A model generated the notes under the pieces. It was not told the DNA's origin. It saw nothing but the letters and a program-made list of their open reading frames with translations, and did not search any database. Below, piece after piece: positions 36,395 to 46,190 of a DNA stretch of 64,000 bases (position 1 is the stretch's first letter; every line of letters starts with the position of its first letter). The DNA is from Hymenobacter sp. BRD67 (GTDB taxonomy: Bacteria > Bacteroidota > Bacteroidia > Cytophagales > Hymenobacteraceae), in assembly GCF_013256425.1 (NCBI RefSeq), contig NZ_CP053904.1:1302001-1366000 (forward strand), in the 5' to 3' direction. A program made the position numbers and the translations under genes.

Positions 36395-37290
36395 AGCTTC
36401 TCTAACGATTCTCACCTTACCGACCCGGCCTGTGCTGAGCTGCGGGCCTGGCTGCCCGACCTGGCCGATGGCCGGCCGTTGCCGCCCGAGGCGGCGCACC
36501 TGGCCGCGCATCTGCCCGCGTGCCCGGCCTGCCAGGCCGAGCTGGCCGAGCTGCGCCAGCTCTTCAACGACCTCGACGCGCTACCCGCCGAGCTGCCGCC
36601 GCTGACTATGCGCGACGATTTTCAGGCCCTGCTGCACGAGGAAAAGGCGAAGCTGGCCGCAGCTTCGCCGACCGGGCTGACGGCCGCACGGGGCGGCCAG
36701 CCGCTGCAAAGCGCCGCCATGCAAGAGGAGAAGCCGGGCCCGCAGCGGGTGCTGGCTGCTACGCAACAGTGGCTGCGCGTAGCGGCCAGCGTAGCGCTGG
36801 TGGCAGTGGGGGCAGTGCTGGGGCTGCTACTGCGCGGCGGGCCGGTGGCCCCGCCGCTGGCACAGAATACCCAGGCTGCTCAGCCCCAGCAGGCTACCTT
36901 ATCGGTGCGGCTGGCGGCGGCGCGGCAGCAGCCGGCTACGGCCAGCGAGCGCCTGCAGCTGGTGAGCCAGGCACCGGCAATGGTAGTGGAGCCCAACGAC
37001 CCGGCCGTGCTCACCCTCATTCATACCCTGGACACTGACCCGAACCCCAATGTGCGGCTGGCCGCCTGCGAGGCGCTGGTGCGCCTGCGGGCCGACCCCG
37101 CGTAGGGCCGGCGCTGGTTGAAGCCCTGCCGCTGCAAACCGACCCCAACGTGCAGATTACCCTCATCGATGCCCTGGTGACCCTGCGCGAAAAGCGCGCC
37201 GTGCCGCAGCTTGAGGAGCTGGCCCGCCAGCCCGAAGTGCTTCCGGCCGTGCGGCAGCAGGCTGAAAGCGGGCTAGGGCAGTTGATTTAA
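36392..37290 (+). CDS. Zinc-finger anti-sigma factor fused to HEAT repeats, frame broken
   Basis: About 299 residues. The N-terminal cytoplasmic zinc-finger carries HLPACPACQAEL (His-x3-Cys-x2-Cys), as in zf-HC2 anti-sigma factors that hold an ECF sigma. One membrane segment (VAASVALVAVGAVLGLLL) is near residue 137. The outer part has HEAT-like helical pairs, DPAVLTLIHTLDTDPNPNVRLAACEALVRL and its repeat TDPNVQITLIDALVTLREKRAVPQL (each partly quoted). The unrepaired frame stops at 37105; adding a C to the run at about 37098 extends the protein to 37290. The HEAT part would face the periplasm and could bind a signal protein. Confidence 0.82.
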
Positions 37291-37311
37291 TATTCAATAA
37301 TTTTAATATTA

Positions 37312-37340
37312 TCCGAATCGGCGTGGCACGCCGATTCGGA
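37312..37340. terminator. Hairpin after the anti-sigma gene
   Basis: TCCGAATCGGCGT (37312-37324) pairs perfectly with ACGCCGATTCGGA (37328-37340) around GGC. No T-run follows. It separates the anti-sigma gene from the DUF4097 genes. Confidence 0.55.
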
Positions 37341-37432
37341 TACTCCCACCGCGCAGGCTTTGGCAGCGGGTGGGGAGCGGCGTGCCACGCTGCTTTACGG
37401 CCTGCCTCACACTCCTTTCGCTTTTACCTATC

Positions 37433-38215
37433 ATGAAAAAATTTGCCTTAATTCCGCTGCTGGCCTTCGGCCTGGCCCTGCCCGCGTCGTTGCGCGCTCA
37501 GGAGTACAAAATGAAATTCAGTAGCCCGACCAACCGCAAGGTGGTGCTCGACATGCGCGGCAGCGACGTGACAGTAGAGGGCTATGACGGCGACGAGGTG
37601 CTGATTCACGGCTCGGGCCATTTTGAGGCACCGCCTGCCCTGGCTAATGGATTGCGGCCTATCTATAACGGCGGTAGCGACAATACCCGCCTGGGCCTGG
37701 CGGTGACCGCCGGGGCCGACAATACCATTCGCATCTCGAAAACGGGGCGTAGCGAAGGCCACTACACCGTGCGCCTCCCGCGCCAGACCGACATTTCCTT
37801 TGCGCAGGGCGGCTGGGGCGGGGCCGACGACCTGACCATGCGCGATTTGGCCGGCCGCATCGAAATCAGCCTGCAATCGGGTGATTTACGGCTGCTGAAT
37901 GTGAGTGGCCCCATTGTGGCCAATACCGTGAGCGGCGACATTAAGGTGCAGTTCAGCGCCACGCCCAGCCAGCCCAGCGCCATCTCGTCGGTGAGTGGCG
38001 ACGTGGACGTGACACTGCCCGCCAGCTCGAAAGTGAGCCTGTCGATGCGCTCTATATCGGGAGAAATCTATACTGACTTCGACCTTAACCTGAGCGGAGG
38101 CAACGGCCTGCGCCACGTGGGCGGCCAAACGGTGGAAGGCCGCGCCAATGGCGGCGGCGCCACCTTCTCGCTGAAGAGTATCAGCGGCGACATTTTCGTG
38201 CGCAAAGCCAAGTAG
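37433..38215 (+). CDS. Secreted DUF4097-family beta-strand repeat protein
   Basis: A 260-residue exported protein with a signal peptide ending ASLRAQ (residue 23). The body repeats short beta-helix turns: VVLDMRGSDVTVEG, GRIEISLQSGDLRLLNVSG, ANTVSGDIKVQF and ISSVSGDVDVTLP, ending FSLKSISGDIFVRK. The recurring VSGD/ISGD turns are typical of DUF4097, a right-handed beta-helix of unknown role in the periplasm or on the surface. I start at MKKFALIP (37433), because the upstream 21 residues lack a leader pattern. It is followed by a paralogue 61 bp later. Confidence 0.85.
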   Translation: MKKFALIPLLAFGLALPASLRAQEYKMKFSSPTNRKVVLDMRGSDVTVEGYDGDEVLIHGSGHFEAPPALANGLRPIYNGGSDNTRLGLAVTAGADNTIRISKTGRSEGHYTVRLPRQTDISFAQGGWGGADDLTMRDLAGRIEISLQSGDLRLLNVSGPIVANTVSGDIKVQFSATPSQPSAISSVSGDVDVTLPASSKVSLSMRSISGEIYTDFDLNLSGGNGLRHVGGQTVEGRANGGGATFSLKSISGDIFVRKAK

Positions 38216-38276
38216 GAGCCGTGTGTGCTGCCTGCTGCTTGCTTACCATCTTCTCACTCCTTGATTTAGCTGTCTT

Positions 38277-39146
38277 ATGCCCCGTTTTTTACTTGCCGCC
38301 CTGCTACTGCTAAGCAGTCTGGCCCCGGTACTGGCCCAGCGCCTCGTAACCCAAACTGCTAACCTGACCGCCGGCCAACGCGTGCTGCTGGACCTGAAAT
38401 ATGCCCATACCATCCGGGTGCGGCCGGGCGCAGGCTTGAGCATACACGCCAGGGTGAGCATCAACGACAATCAGCAGAACGACCTCTACCGCCTGACTAC
38501 TGAAACTGCGGGCCCGGAGCTGGCAGTAGTCGAAAAGCTCGACGAAGAAAAGCTGCGCCAAACCCAGTACACCGGCGACTGCCAGGAAGGCAGCCGCACC
38601 AATTCTTCGGGAGGCGTACACGGCGACTACACCCGCTCGGGCAAAACCGGTGGGCTGCGGCCCAGCATCAGCTACCACCAGGGTGAGTACAGCTATTGCC
38701 TGAAAATCGACTACGAGGTAACCTTGCCCGTGGGTACGGCCCTGCGTATCACGACCCTTACCGGCGACATCGACGTGAGTGGCCTCAGCGGGGCGCTCAC
38801 CGCCAAAACAGTGAGCGGCGACCTCCTGCTCAGCAGCCTGGCCGGCCCCATTGCGGTACGTAGCGTGAGTGGCGATGTAAAGCTGAATAACCTGAGCAGC
38901 AGTGCCGTAGAAGCCATTACCGTAAGCGGCAATGTAGACCTGAGCTGGCCGCCGGCCCAGGGCGCCGACCTCAGCCTGAAGAGCATTACGGGTGAGGTGT
39001 ATGCCGACCCGGCCGTGACGTTCAGTAACCTGAAAGCGCACAGCTACGTGGGCTACGAGCTGCACGGCAGCTACGGCAGCGGCTCGGGTCCGCTCGTGAA
39101 GCTCGAATCGGTGAGTGGCGACGTGTTTTTCAGAAAGCAGCCGTAG
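38277..39146 (+). CDS. Secreted DUF4097-family protein (second copy)
   Basis: A 289-residue exported protein; the signal peptide ends SLAPVLAQ (residue 21). The C-terminal half shows the same beta-helix turns as its neighbour: TLTGDIDVSGLSGALTAKTVSGD, SVSGDVKLNN, TVSGNVDLSW, SITGEVYAD and SVSGDVFFRKQP. The N-terminal 130 residues are different and hold two Cys in segments with Gly/Ser. The two copies end in nearly the same words (SGDIFVRKAK here SGDVFFRKQP), which supports duplication. Both lie directly after the sigma/anti-sigma pair and may be its targets. Confidence 0.85.
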   Translation: MPRFLLAALLLLSSLAPVLAQRLVTQTANLTAGQRVLLDLKYAHTIRVRPGAGLSIHARVSINDNQQNDLYRLTTETAGPELAVVEKLDEEKLRQTQYTGDCQEGSRTNSSGGVHGDYTRSGKTGGLRPSISYHQGEYSYCLKIDYEVTLPVGTALRITTLTGDIDVSGLSGALTAKTVSGDLLLSSLAGPIAVRSVSGDVKLNNLSSSAVEAITVSGNVDLSWPPAQGADLSLKSITGEVYADPAVTFSNLKAHSYVGYELHGSYGSGSGPLVKLESVSGDVFFRKQP

Positions 39147-39239
39147 CCCAAAGAGCCAAAAAATACTGGGTGACTCAGACAACGCTAGCGCTTCGGCCGG
39201 TGTCTATGGCTCACTACACCCTTTCTTCACCTGTCTGCC

Positions 39240-41840
39240 ATGTTTTCTGCTTTAGCTCTTCGACGGGTTTTATGGCTGTTGCTGAGTTTTTTATTGCTAG
39301 GTACTGCTGAGCCATTGGCTGCTCAGTCGCTTCCGGCCAATGCGCCGGCTCGGGTTCGCCGGCAGGTAGCTGCCCAGCGCATAGCTGCTCCAATTAAGCT
39401 CGATGGCCTGCTCGACGAGGCCGCCTGGCAGGCCGCCCCGGTGGCGGGCCGGTTTACCGAGTACCGGCCGCACCCCGGCCACGCCGAGCGCCTGCCTACC
39501 GAAGTACGCATACTCTACGATGATGCCGCGATGTACGTGGGCGCCAAGATGATAGAGGCCAGCCCCGATAGCATCAGGCGCGAGCTGACGCAGCGCGATA
39601 ACGTCGGAAATACCGATTTCTTCGCCATCTTTCTCGACCCTTACCGCGACCACCTCAACGGGTATGGCTTCTTCGTAATGAGTACCGGCGTGCAGATGGA
39701 CACCCGCTACTCGCCCGCCAACGGCGAAGATGGCGCCTGGAACGCCGTGTGGGACAGCCGCGTAGCCCCGCTGCCCGACGGCAAGGGCTGGAGCGTGGAA
39801 ATCCGGATTCCATACTCGGCCATCCGCTTTGCCCAGGCGCCGGTGCAAACCTGGGGCCTGCAGTTTATGCGGCAGCGCAAGCGGGATAACCAACAGTTTA
39901 CCTGGAATCCTATCAATCCGGCCGTCGATGGCTTCGTAAACCAGTGGGGTGAGCTGACTAATCTTGAAAACCTGCACCCGCCGCTGCGCCTCTCGCTCAC
40001 CCCCTACGTGAGCGCCTACGTCAATCATTATCCTTATAATGAGCTGGGTAAGCAAAACGCAACTACCAGCTTCAACGGCGGCGCCGACCTGAAATGGGGC
40101 ATCAACGAAAGCTTTACGCTCGACGCTACGCTGATACCCGATTTTGGCCAGACTATCAGCGACAACCAGGTGCTGAACCTCTCGCCCTTTGAGGTGCAAT
40201 ACCCGGAAAACCGGCCTTTTTTCACCGAAGGCACCGAGCTCTTTAACAAGGGCGGGCTGTTTTACTCGCGCCGGATAGGCGCGCAACCCATGGGCTTTGC
40301 CGACGTGTCGGTGCTCCAGGCGCAGGGTGGGCTTTTGGCTAAGGGAGAATTTGTATACCAAAACCCTGGGGTAACGCGCCTGCTCAATGCCACCAAAGTA
40401 TCGGGGCGCACCAGTAAAGGCCTGGGTATCGGTGTGTTCAATGCCGTGTCGGCGGCCAGCTACGCCACGGTGCAGGACTCGCTTAGCGGCCGCCAGCGCC
40501 AGATTTTGACCCAGCCGCTGACCAACTACAACATCGTGGTGCTCGACCAGAGCCTGCCGCACAACTCGTACGTGTCGCTCATCAATACCAACGTGACGCG
40601 CGGCGGCCAGACATATAACGCCAACGTCACGGCCGGCCTGTTTCGGCTCGTCGATAAGAAAAACCAGCATGCCTTCAGCGGTCAGCTCAACTACTCGCAG
40701 CGCCACGGCCTGGCGCTGAATTCGGAGGCGCCGATTGACGACCAGAATGGCTACAAATACTACCTCAACTACGGCAAAATCTCGGGTAACTTTACCTGGT
40801 ACGTCGACCACGGCATCGAGTCGGATACCTACAACCCCAACGATTTGGGCATCTTGTTTGGCAATAACAACGTGTCGCAGTCGGTAAATGCGAGCTACAA
40901 CAAGTACCAGCCCTTCTGGAAAGTCAACAACCTCTATACCTCGGCCGGCATTTATCACTCCTTCTTATTCAAGCCCTTACTCTATCAGAATACCGGCTTC
41001 TACGGCAGTGCCAACACCACCTTTACCAAGAGCTTTCTGACTACCGGCTTCAATGTGAACGTGGACCCCTTGCGGCGCGACTTTTACGAGCCGCGCACCG
41101 CGCCGCTGGGCGGGTACTACGTGTGGGTGCCGAGCAGCGTGAACCTGGGCGCGTTTGTATCGTCGGACTACCGCAAAAAGCTGGCCTACGATATTAACGC
41201 CGGCATTCGGCCCTACGCGCTCGACAACCGCGTGGAGCGCCCCCGCCGCCTGGCCTACGGCCTTACCCTGAGTCCGCGCTACCGCGTCAGTGATAAATTA
41301 AATTTTCGCTATACCTTCGATTATGCTTTGAAGGTGAACCAGATGGGCTACGTAAACGACGGCTTCGATTTGACGCAGCCCATAGACCAGTTTTATAGCG
41401 CGCTCCTGACGCCCGACGTGCTGCTGGGCCGCCGCCGGGTGGTGACGTACACCAACACGCTAGCCGCCAACTACACCTTCACCAACCGCATCTCGCTCAC
41501 GTTCCGCGCCCGGCACTACATCAGCAGCGTGCATTACCTGAGCTTCGCCCGCCTGAGCCCCAACGGCGGGGAGGAGAACCTGCCCGGCTACTTCCGCAAC
41601 CACGACACCAGCTTCAACGCCTTCAATATCGACGCGGCGTTTGTGTGGTGGTTTGCGCCCGGCTCGCAGGTGAGCCTGGTGTGGAAAAATGCGGGTGGCA
41701 CCAGCATCCTGGGCAGCGAAGCCACGCCGCTTTACTTCGACAACCTGGCCAGTACTATAAATACCGCGCATAATAACAACGTGTCGGTGAAGATTTTATA
41801 TTACCTCGACTACCTCACGGTGCGGTCCCGGCGCGGGTAG
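39240..41840 (+). CDS. DUF5916 outer-membrane protein with CBM9-like domain
   Basis: An 866-residue outer-membrane protein. The signal peptide ends EPLAAQ (residue 29). Residues of about 45-225 form a carbohydrate-binding-module-9-like beta-sandwich (IKLDGLLDEAAWQAAP and DDAAMYVGAKMIEA, ending with VEIRIPYSAIRF). The rest is a beta-barrel of the DUF5916 type with ENRPFFTEGTELF. Many family members are found in Bacteroidota, and the function is unknown; binding of a glycan or peptide at the surface is a fair guess. It follows the second DUF4097 gene by 93 bp. Confidence 0.87.
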   Translation: MFSALALRRVLWLLLSFLLLGTAEPLAAQSLPANAPARVRRQVAAQRIAAPIKLDGLLDEAAWQAAPVAGRFTEYRPHPGHAERLPTEVRILYDDAAMYVGAKMIEASPDSIRRELTQRDNVGNTDFFAIFLDPYRDHLNGYGFFVMSTGVQMDTRYSPANGEDGAWNAVWDSRVAPLPDGKGWSVEIRIPYSAIRFAQAPVQTWGLQFMRQRKRDNQQFTWNPINPAVDGFVNQWGELTNLENLHPPLRLSLTPYVSAYVNHYPYNELGKQNATTSFNGGADLKWGINESFTLDATLIPDFGQTISDNQVLNLSPFEVQYPENRPFFTEGTELFNKGGLFYSRRIGAQPMGFADVSVLQAQGGLLAKGEFVYQNPGVTRLLNATKVSGRTSKGLGIGVFNAVSAASYATVQDSLSGRQRQILTQPLTNYNIVVLDQSLPHNSYVSLINTNVTRGGQTYNANVTAGLFRLVDKKNQHAFSGQLNYSQRHGLALNSEAPIDDQNGYKYYLNYGKISGNFTWYVDHGIESDTYNPNDLGILFGNNNVSQSVNASYNKYQPFWKVNNLYTSAGIYHSFLFKPLLYQNTGFYGSANTTFTKSFLTTGFNVNVDPLRRDFYEPRTAPLGGYYVWVPSSVNLGAFVSSDYRKKLAYDINAGIRPYALDNRVERPRRLAYGLTLSPRYRVSDKLNFRYTFDYALKVNQMGYVNDGFDLTQPIDQFYSALLTPDVLLGRRRVVTYTNTLAANYTFTNRISLTFRARHYISSVHYLSFARLSPNGGEENLPGYFRNHDTSFNAFNIDAAFVWWFAPGSQVSLVWKNAGGTSILGSEATPLYFDNLASTINTAHNNNVSVKILYYLDYLTVRSRRG

Positions 41841-41870
41841 CAAGGGTTCGCCATTCGTTATGCGATAAAC

Positions 41871-42521
41871 CTACGTGATGCCCCGCGTGCGGCGCGCTAC
41901 CAGGGCCAGCGCCAGGCTTAGGCTGGCGGCCACAAGCAGTACCCGCGTGGGTTGGTGCCGCAGCGTAGCGGCTCCGCTCAGCGCCCCGGTCAGAAAAGCC
42001 AGCCAGAGCGTGCCGGGCCAGAGCCAGTCCTGCGCCGGCGCGCGCCCGCTCAGCCAGTCGGCCAGGCCGGTCCCCATGCGCACCAGCGTGCCCGTCACAA
42101 ACGTGAGACTGACCTTGGTGCGCCCCACCTGATGCACCGAGGCATTGAGCGTGCCCATGCCCAGGGTGAGGCCCGCAATAGTAGCGGCCGGCCCGGTATG
42201 GGCAAGCAGCAGTAGGGCCGCAGTCAGCAGTAAAATACACGTATTGCCCCAGCGGCCGGCGCGGTAGTGCAGCAGCGTGCCCAGCAGCACGCCCCCTACG
42301 AATAAACCCACCACACCGGCCAACTCGCCGGCTTTGGCCGCGTTTTGCTGCGCAATGGCCACGCCCAGCGACGTTGTGTTGCCGCTCATAAACGACACGA
42401 ACAACCCCTGAAAGCGTAGGTAGCTCACCGCATCGACGTAGCCGGCCAGCGCTACCAGAGTCAGCGTAAAGCTCGGGCCGGCCAGGGGGCCGGCCGCCGG
42501 GGTAGAAGTAGAATCAGCCAT
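41871..42521 (-). CDS. YoaK/DUF1275-family membrane protein
   Basis: A 216-residue inner-membrane protein with about six hydrophobic segments. The N-terminus gives AGYVDAVSYLRFQGLFVSFMSGNTTSLGVAI, whose core GYVDAVSYL and MSGNTT is the DUF1275 (YoaK) mark. The function is unknown; it is a small transporter-like fold. It converges with the DUF5916 gene, 30 bp apart, and is divergent from pectate lyase. Confidence 0.9.
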   Translation of the reverse strand: MADSTSTPAAGPLAGPSFTLTLVALAGYVDAVSYLRFQGLFVSFMSGNTTSLGVAIAQQNAAKAGELAGVVGLFVGGVLLGTLLHYRAGRWGNTCILLLTAALLLLAHTGPAATIAGLTLGMGTLNASVHQVGRTKVSLTFVTGTLVRMGTGLADWLSGRAPAQDWLWPGTLWLAFLTGALSGAATLRHQPTRVLLVAASLSLALALVARRTRGIT

Positions 42522-42685
42522 AGTAAAAGAATGCGCCGCGCCCGCACCGCCGCTGGCAACGTTGCCGACAACGATTGCGCAAAGAAAGTAACACGCCCGC
42601 GCCGGGAGCCCCGGTGCAGCTACTCATATTTGTGGCCTTCGGGTAGGTTGCCTGCCCTTAGCCCCACTTTTTGTTGTCTTTGATT

Positions 42686-44155
42686 ATGCTGATTGGCTTC
42701 GGGCTTCGCCATGGGTTGTTATTTGCCACTATGGCCACTAGCTGGGCCGTGCGCCTGAGCGGGCCGGGCGTGGCCGCCCCGCCGCTGGCTTTCCCAGGGG
42801 CCGAAGGGGCGGGGCGCTTCACCACGGGCGGGCGCGGCACGGCCGCGGTGCCCACCACGGTGCTCGAAGTTACCAATCTGCTTGATGATAACAAGCCCGG
42901 CAGCCTGCGCTACGCTGTGGAGCTGAGCGAAGCCAAGGCCCCGAGCCGCACCATTGTATTCCGGGTATCGGGCACTATCCACTTGCTCTCGCCGCTCACC
43001 ATCAGCAAATCCAACACGACCATTGCGGGCCAAACGGCCCCAGGAGGGGGCATCTGCCTAGCCGATTACACGGTGCAGATAAAAGCCACGAACGTGATTG
43101 TCCGCTTCATGCGGTTTCGGCTGGGCGATAAAAACCAGAACCAGGGCTTTGTGGATGGCGCGGGTGGCGACGATGCCTTCGGCGGCCTGCGCAACCACCG
43201 CCTCGTCATCGACCACTGCTCCATGAGCTGGAGTACCGACGAGGCTTTTTCGGTGTATGAGGGCGACAGCACCACGCTGAGCTGGAACCTTATCGGGCCG
43301 CCGCTCAACTACTCGTACCACTACGAGAAGGGCGATACCGACTTCGAGCACCACGGCTTCGGCGGCATCTGGGGCGGGCAGCACGCCAGCATGCACCACA
43401 ACCTGTTTGTGCACTGCAACAGCCGCACGCCGCGCTTTAATGGCAGCCGCTACACCCACGCGGCCGGCTACGAAAACTGCGACTTCCGCAACAACGTCAT
43501 CTACGACTGGGGTGAAAACAACGTGTATGCCGGCGAAGGAGGAAACTATAATATAGTAAATAACTATTATAAGCCCGGCCCCAGCACCAAGGAAGCCGTG
43601 CGTACCCGCGTGCTCAATCCGTACAAAGTTGATAAAGGCAACAATCCCTTGCCCTACGGGAAGTTTTACCTGGCCGGCAACTACCAGGAAGCCAGTGCCG
43701 AAGTAACGCGCAACAACTGGCGCGGCGTGGACATGAACGGCGGAACCCGCGCCGATACGGCCCTTTCCAAAGTCACAACGCCGTTCAACTTCGGCCCTAT
43801 AGCTACCCAAACGGCCGCCGAAGCCTACGAAAGCGTGCTGAAAGGCGCGGGCGCCGTGCGTCCTCTGCGCGATACCCTCGACCAGCGTATGGTGCGCGAG
43901 GTGCGCACCCGCACCGGCCGCATCATCGACGTGCAGGGTGGCTACCCGCACGGCACGCCCTACGCGGTTTCGCGCAACGCCTGGCCCTTGCTGAAGCAGG
44001 CTCCCGCACCCCTCGACACCGACCACGATGGCATGCCCGACGCCTGGGAAACGGCCCACAAGCTCAACCCTCGGAACGCTGCTGACCGCGCCACCGCCAG
44101 CCCCGCTGGCTATACTATGCTGGAGGTGTATTTGAGCGAGCTGGCGGGGAAATAA
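42686..44155 (+). CDS. Secreted pectate lyase
   Basis: A 489-residue polysaccharide lyase that cuts polygalacturonate by beta-elimination. The N-terminus carries an atypical leader, then FPGAEGAGRFTTGGRGT, the common start of Bacteroidota pectate lyases. Beta-helix turns follow (VIVRFMRFRLGDK, IDHCSMSWSTDEAF, HHNLFVHCNSRTPRFNG). The C-terminus has a Ca2+-binding-like DTDHDGMPDAWE, as in thrombospondin-3 repeats. The ATG at 42686 is preferred to the TTG at 42671. It fits with the pectinesterase group at 56652, although 12 kb apart. Confidence 0.9.
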   Translation: MLIGFGLRHGLLFATMATSWAVRLSGPGVAAPPLAFPGAEGAGRFTTGGRGTAAVPTTVLEVTNLLDDNKPGSLRYAVELSEAKAPSRTIVFRVSGTIHLLSPLTISKSNTTIAGQTAPGGGICLADYTVQIKATNVIVRFMRFRLGDKNQNQGFVDGAGGDDAFGGLRNHRLVIDHCSMSWSTDEAFSVYEGDSTTLSWNLIGPPLNYSYHYEKGDTDFEHHGFGGIWGGQHASMHHNLFVHCNSRTPRFNGSRYTHAAGYENCDFRNNVIYDWGENNVYAGEGGNYNIVNNYYKPGPSTKEAVRTRVLNPYKVDKGNNPLPYGKFYLAGNYQEASAEVTRNNWRGVDMNGGTRADTALSKVTTPFNFGPIATQTAAEAYESVLKGAGAVRPLRDTLDQRMVREVRTRTGRIIDVQGGYPHGTPYAVSRNAWPLLKQAPAPLDTDHDGMPDAWETAHKLNPRNAADRATASPAGYTMLEVYLSELAGK

Positions 44156-44260
44156 TATGAATAGTTAATTGGTTAGTCACGTTTGAAGCTGTACATTCGA
44201 ACGCTGTACACTAGCTGCCCAACGGAGGATGGCGTGCGTGTATCATTCAATGGATTGATT

Positions 44261-45076
44261 ATGAGCGCCCGTTATGCTATTTCCGTGCTGTTGCTTCTTG
44301 GCTTGGCCGCTTGCCAAAAAGACCCTGCTCCCAGCCAGCCCGGTCCTGTGGCTAAATTTGCTTTTGCTGACAATACAGCCTCGGATGTGCTGACTGTGGC
44401 GACCTACGATAATGTATACCTCACCGACCAGTCGGTGAATGCCGTAGGCTACCGCTGGGATTATGGAAACGATAGCCTTCGGACGACCTCAAATCCAAGT
44501 TTTTACTATACCAAGCCGGGCACCTATACCTTGACCTTAACGGTGCAAAATGCTAACAAACAGACTGCTACGGTAAGCAAGCAAATACGGGTGCTGGACC
44601 GGGTAATAAAGCAGGTAGCTATCGTGGACCTATCTGACCGGGTAGGCTCGCCAATGCACAACCTAGTTAATCCAACATACTGGGTTGTACTGCGGGTAGG
44701 CGAAAATCATGCGAATTATCCGATGCAGTCGCTGGCTAATCCCAGCTTTAATGCCCCTATCGTCTATGAAAGCCAGAAAGTAACAGGGCTGACGTCGGCT
44801 AGCCTTCCCTATGTTTTCACCGTGCCTGGTAAGCTGTTGGTAGATTTCCCGGCCCTGAATTATTACCCCTTTGGCACCAAGCTAGGCTACACGGGCGTGG
44901 GATACGGACTTGAGTTATACGGTCAGGATGCTACAGGAACATACTTATTATCAACCTCCTATATGCCTTATTACCAGTCGCAATCTGGCGGGATTGGGAG
45001 AGTAGGTACTAATATTCAGCAAAACATATTTACTGCTGTGTACGGAGACGTTCGATTGATTGGTGATTTTGAGTAA
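44261..45076 (+). CDS. PKD-domain lipoprotein
   Basis: A 271-residue lipoprotein: the lipobox GLAAC places the lipidated Cys at residue 18. Residues of about 28-115 form a PKD beta-sandwich, including YRWDYGNDSLRTTSNPSF and YTLTLTVQNANKQTATVSK. The C-terminal 150 residues are of unknown fold. I start at MSARYAIS (44261). PKD lipoproteins often bind polysaccharides or proteins at the surface. The sequence has more AT-ending codons than its neighbours, a possible sign of transfer. It converges with meaB. Confidence 0.8.
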   Translation: MSARYAISVLLLLGLAACQKDPAPSQPGPVAKFAFADNTASDVLTVATYDNVYLTDQSVNAVGYRWDYGNDSLRTTSNPSFYYTKPGTYTLTLTVQNANKQTATVSKQIRVLDRVIKQVAIVDLSDRVGSPMHNLVNPTYWVVLRVGENHANYPMQSLANPSFNAPIVYESQKVTGLTSASLPYVFTVPGKLLVDFPALNYYPFGTKLGYTGVGYGLELYGQDATGTYLLSTSYMPYYQSQSGGIGRVGTNIQQNIFTAVYGDVRLIGDFE

Positions 45077-45090
45077 GCATCAGCCGAACA

Positions 45091-46076
45091 TTAAACGGAG
45101 TTACTCAGCAGCTGGCCCGCCGCCGCCCACGGCGTGAGCTGCCCGCTAGCCACCGCATCGCGCACGTCAGGCAGTGCGCTCTGCACGCCGACCCGCCCGT
45201 AAAACTGCGCTTCCAGCGCCTGGCGCACCGCTTCTTCCAGCCACTGCAGCTGCTGCTGGGCGCGGCGCTGCTGCCAGTAGCCGCTGGCCTGGGTGTGGGC
45301 CGCGTACTGGGTTATCACTTCCCAGGCTTCGGGCAGGCCCTCGCCGCTGAGAGCCGAGCAGGTGCGCACTGGCACGGCCCAGCCCGAGGCGGCGGGCGGA
45401 AACAGGTGCAATGCTCCCTCGTAGTCGCGGGCGGCGCGGCGGGCGGCCTGCTCATTGCCGTGGTCGGCCTTGGTAATGAGCAGCGCGTCGGCCATTTCCA
45501 TGATGCCGCGCTTCACGCCCTGCAGCTCGTCGCCGGCCCCGGCCAGCAGTAGCAGCAAAAAGAAATCGACCATGCCATGCACGGCTACCTCACTCTGGCC
45601 CACGCCCACGGTTTCGACAAAAATGACGTCGTAGCCCGCTGCCTCGCACAGCAGCAGCGCCTCGCGGGTAGCGCGGGCCACGCCGCCGAGGCTGCCGCTG
45701 GCCGGCGAGGGCCGGATAAATGCCCGCGGGTGCGCCGCCAACTGCGGCATCCGGGTCTTGTCTCCCAGGATGCTGCCGCCCCGCGCGGCGAGCTGGGGTC
45801 AACGGCCAGTACGGCCAGCTTCTTACCCAGTTTTTCGACCAGATACAGTCCCAGCGCTTCGATAAAGGTACTTTTGCCCACACCCGGCACGCCGGTAATG
45901 CCCAGCCGCAGGGCCGCGCCCGTGTGCGGCAGCACCGCCTGCAGCACCTGCTGAGCCAGCAGCTGGTGAGCAGGTAAGGTGCTTTCTACTAAGGTGATGG
46001 CGCGAGCCAGGGCGCCGCGCTGCCCAGCCAGCAGGCCCTGAGCATAATCGGCAAGGGAAAGAGGAGGAGCAGGCAC
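45091..46076 (-). CDS. meaB: Methylmalonyl-CoA mutase-associated GTPase MeaB, frame broken
   Basis: About 328 residues after repair. MeaB is a G3E-family GTPase that helps load and protect the cobalamin in methylmalonyl-CoA mutase. The Walker A motif GVPGVGKST and [11 protein letters not shown] are in the first frame; [24 protein letters not shown] and LITKADHGN (base specificity) are in the second. One G is missing in a run near 45779. The mutase itself is not in the window. It fits with the acyl-CoA carboxylase at 16682 in odd-chain or branched-chain acid metabolism. Confidence 0.9.
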
Positions 46077-46190
46077 GACTGCAAAATACGCACCGGGCCC
46101 GGTGCCAGCGCTGCATTGTCAAACGGAGCAGGAGGCGGTGAAAGTAGTTAGCCAGACTCCCCGTTGAGACCGAATGGCTGGCAGAACCTG

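Noticed and set aside
39297..40958. 553-residue open frame antisense to the DUF5916 gene
   Set aside because: The plus-strand protein has clear CBM9-like and barrel features. The antisense frame has no recognisable motif.
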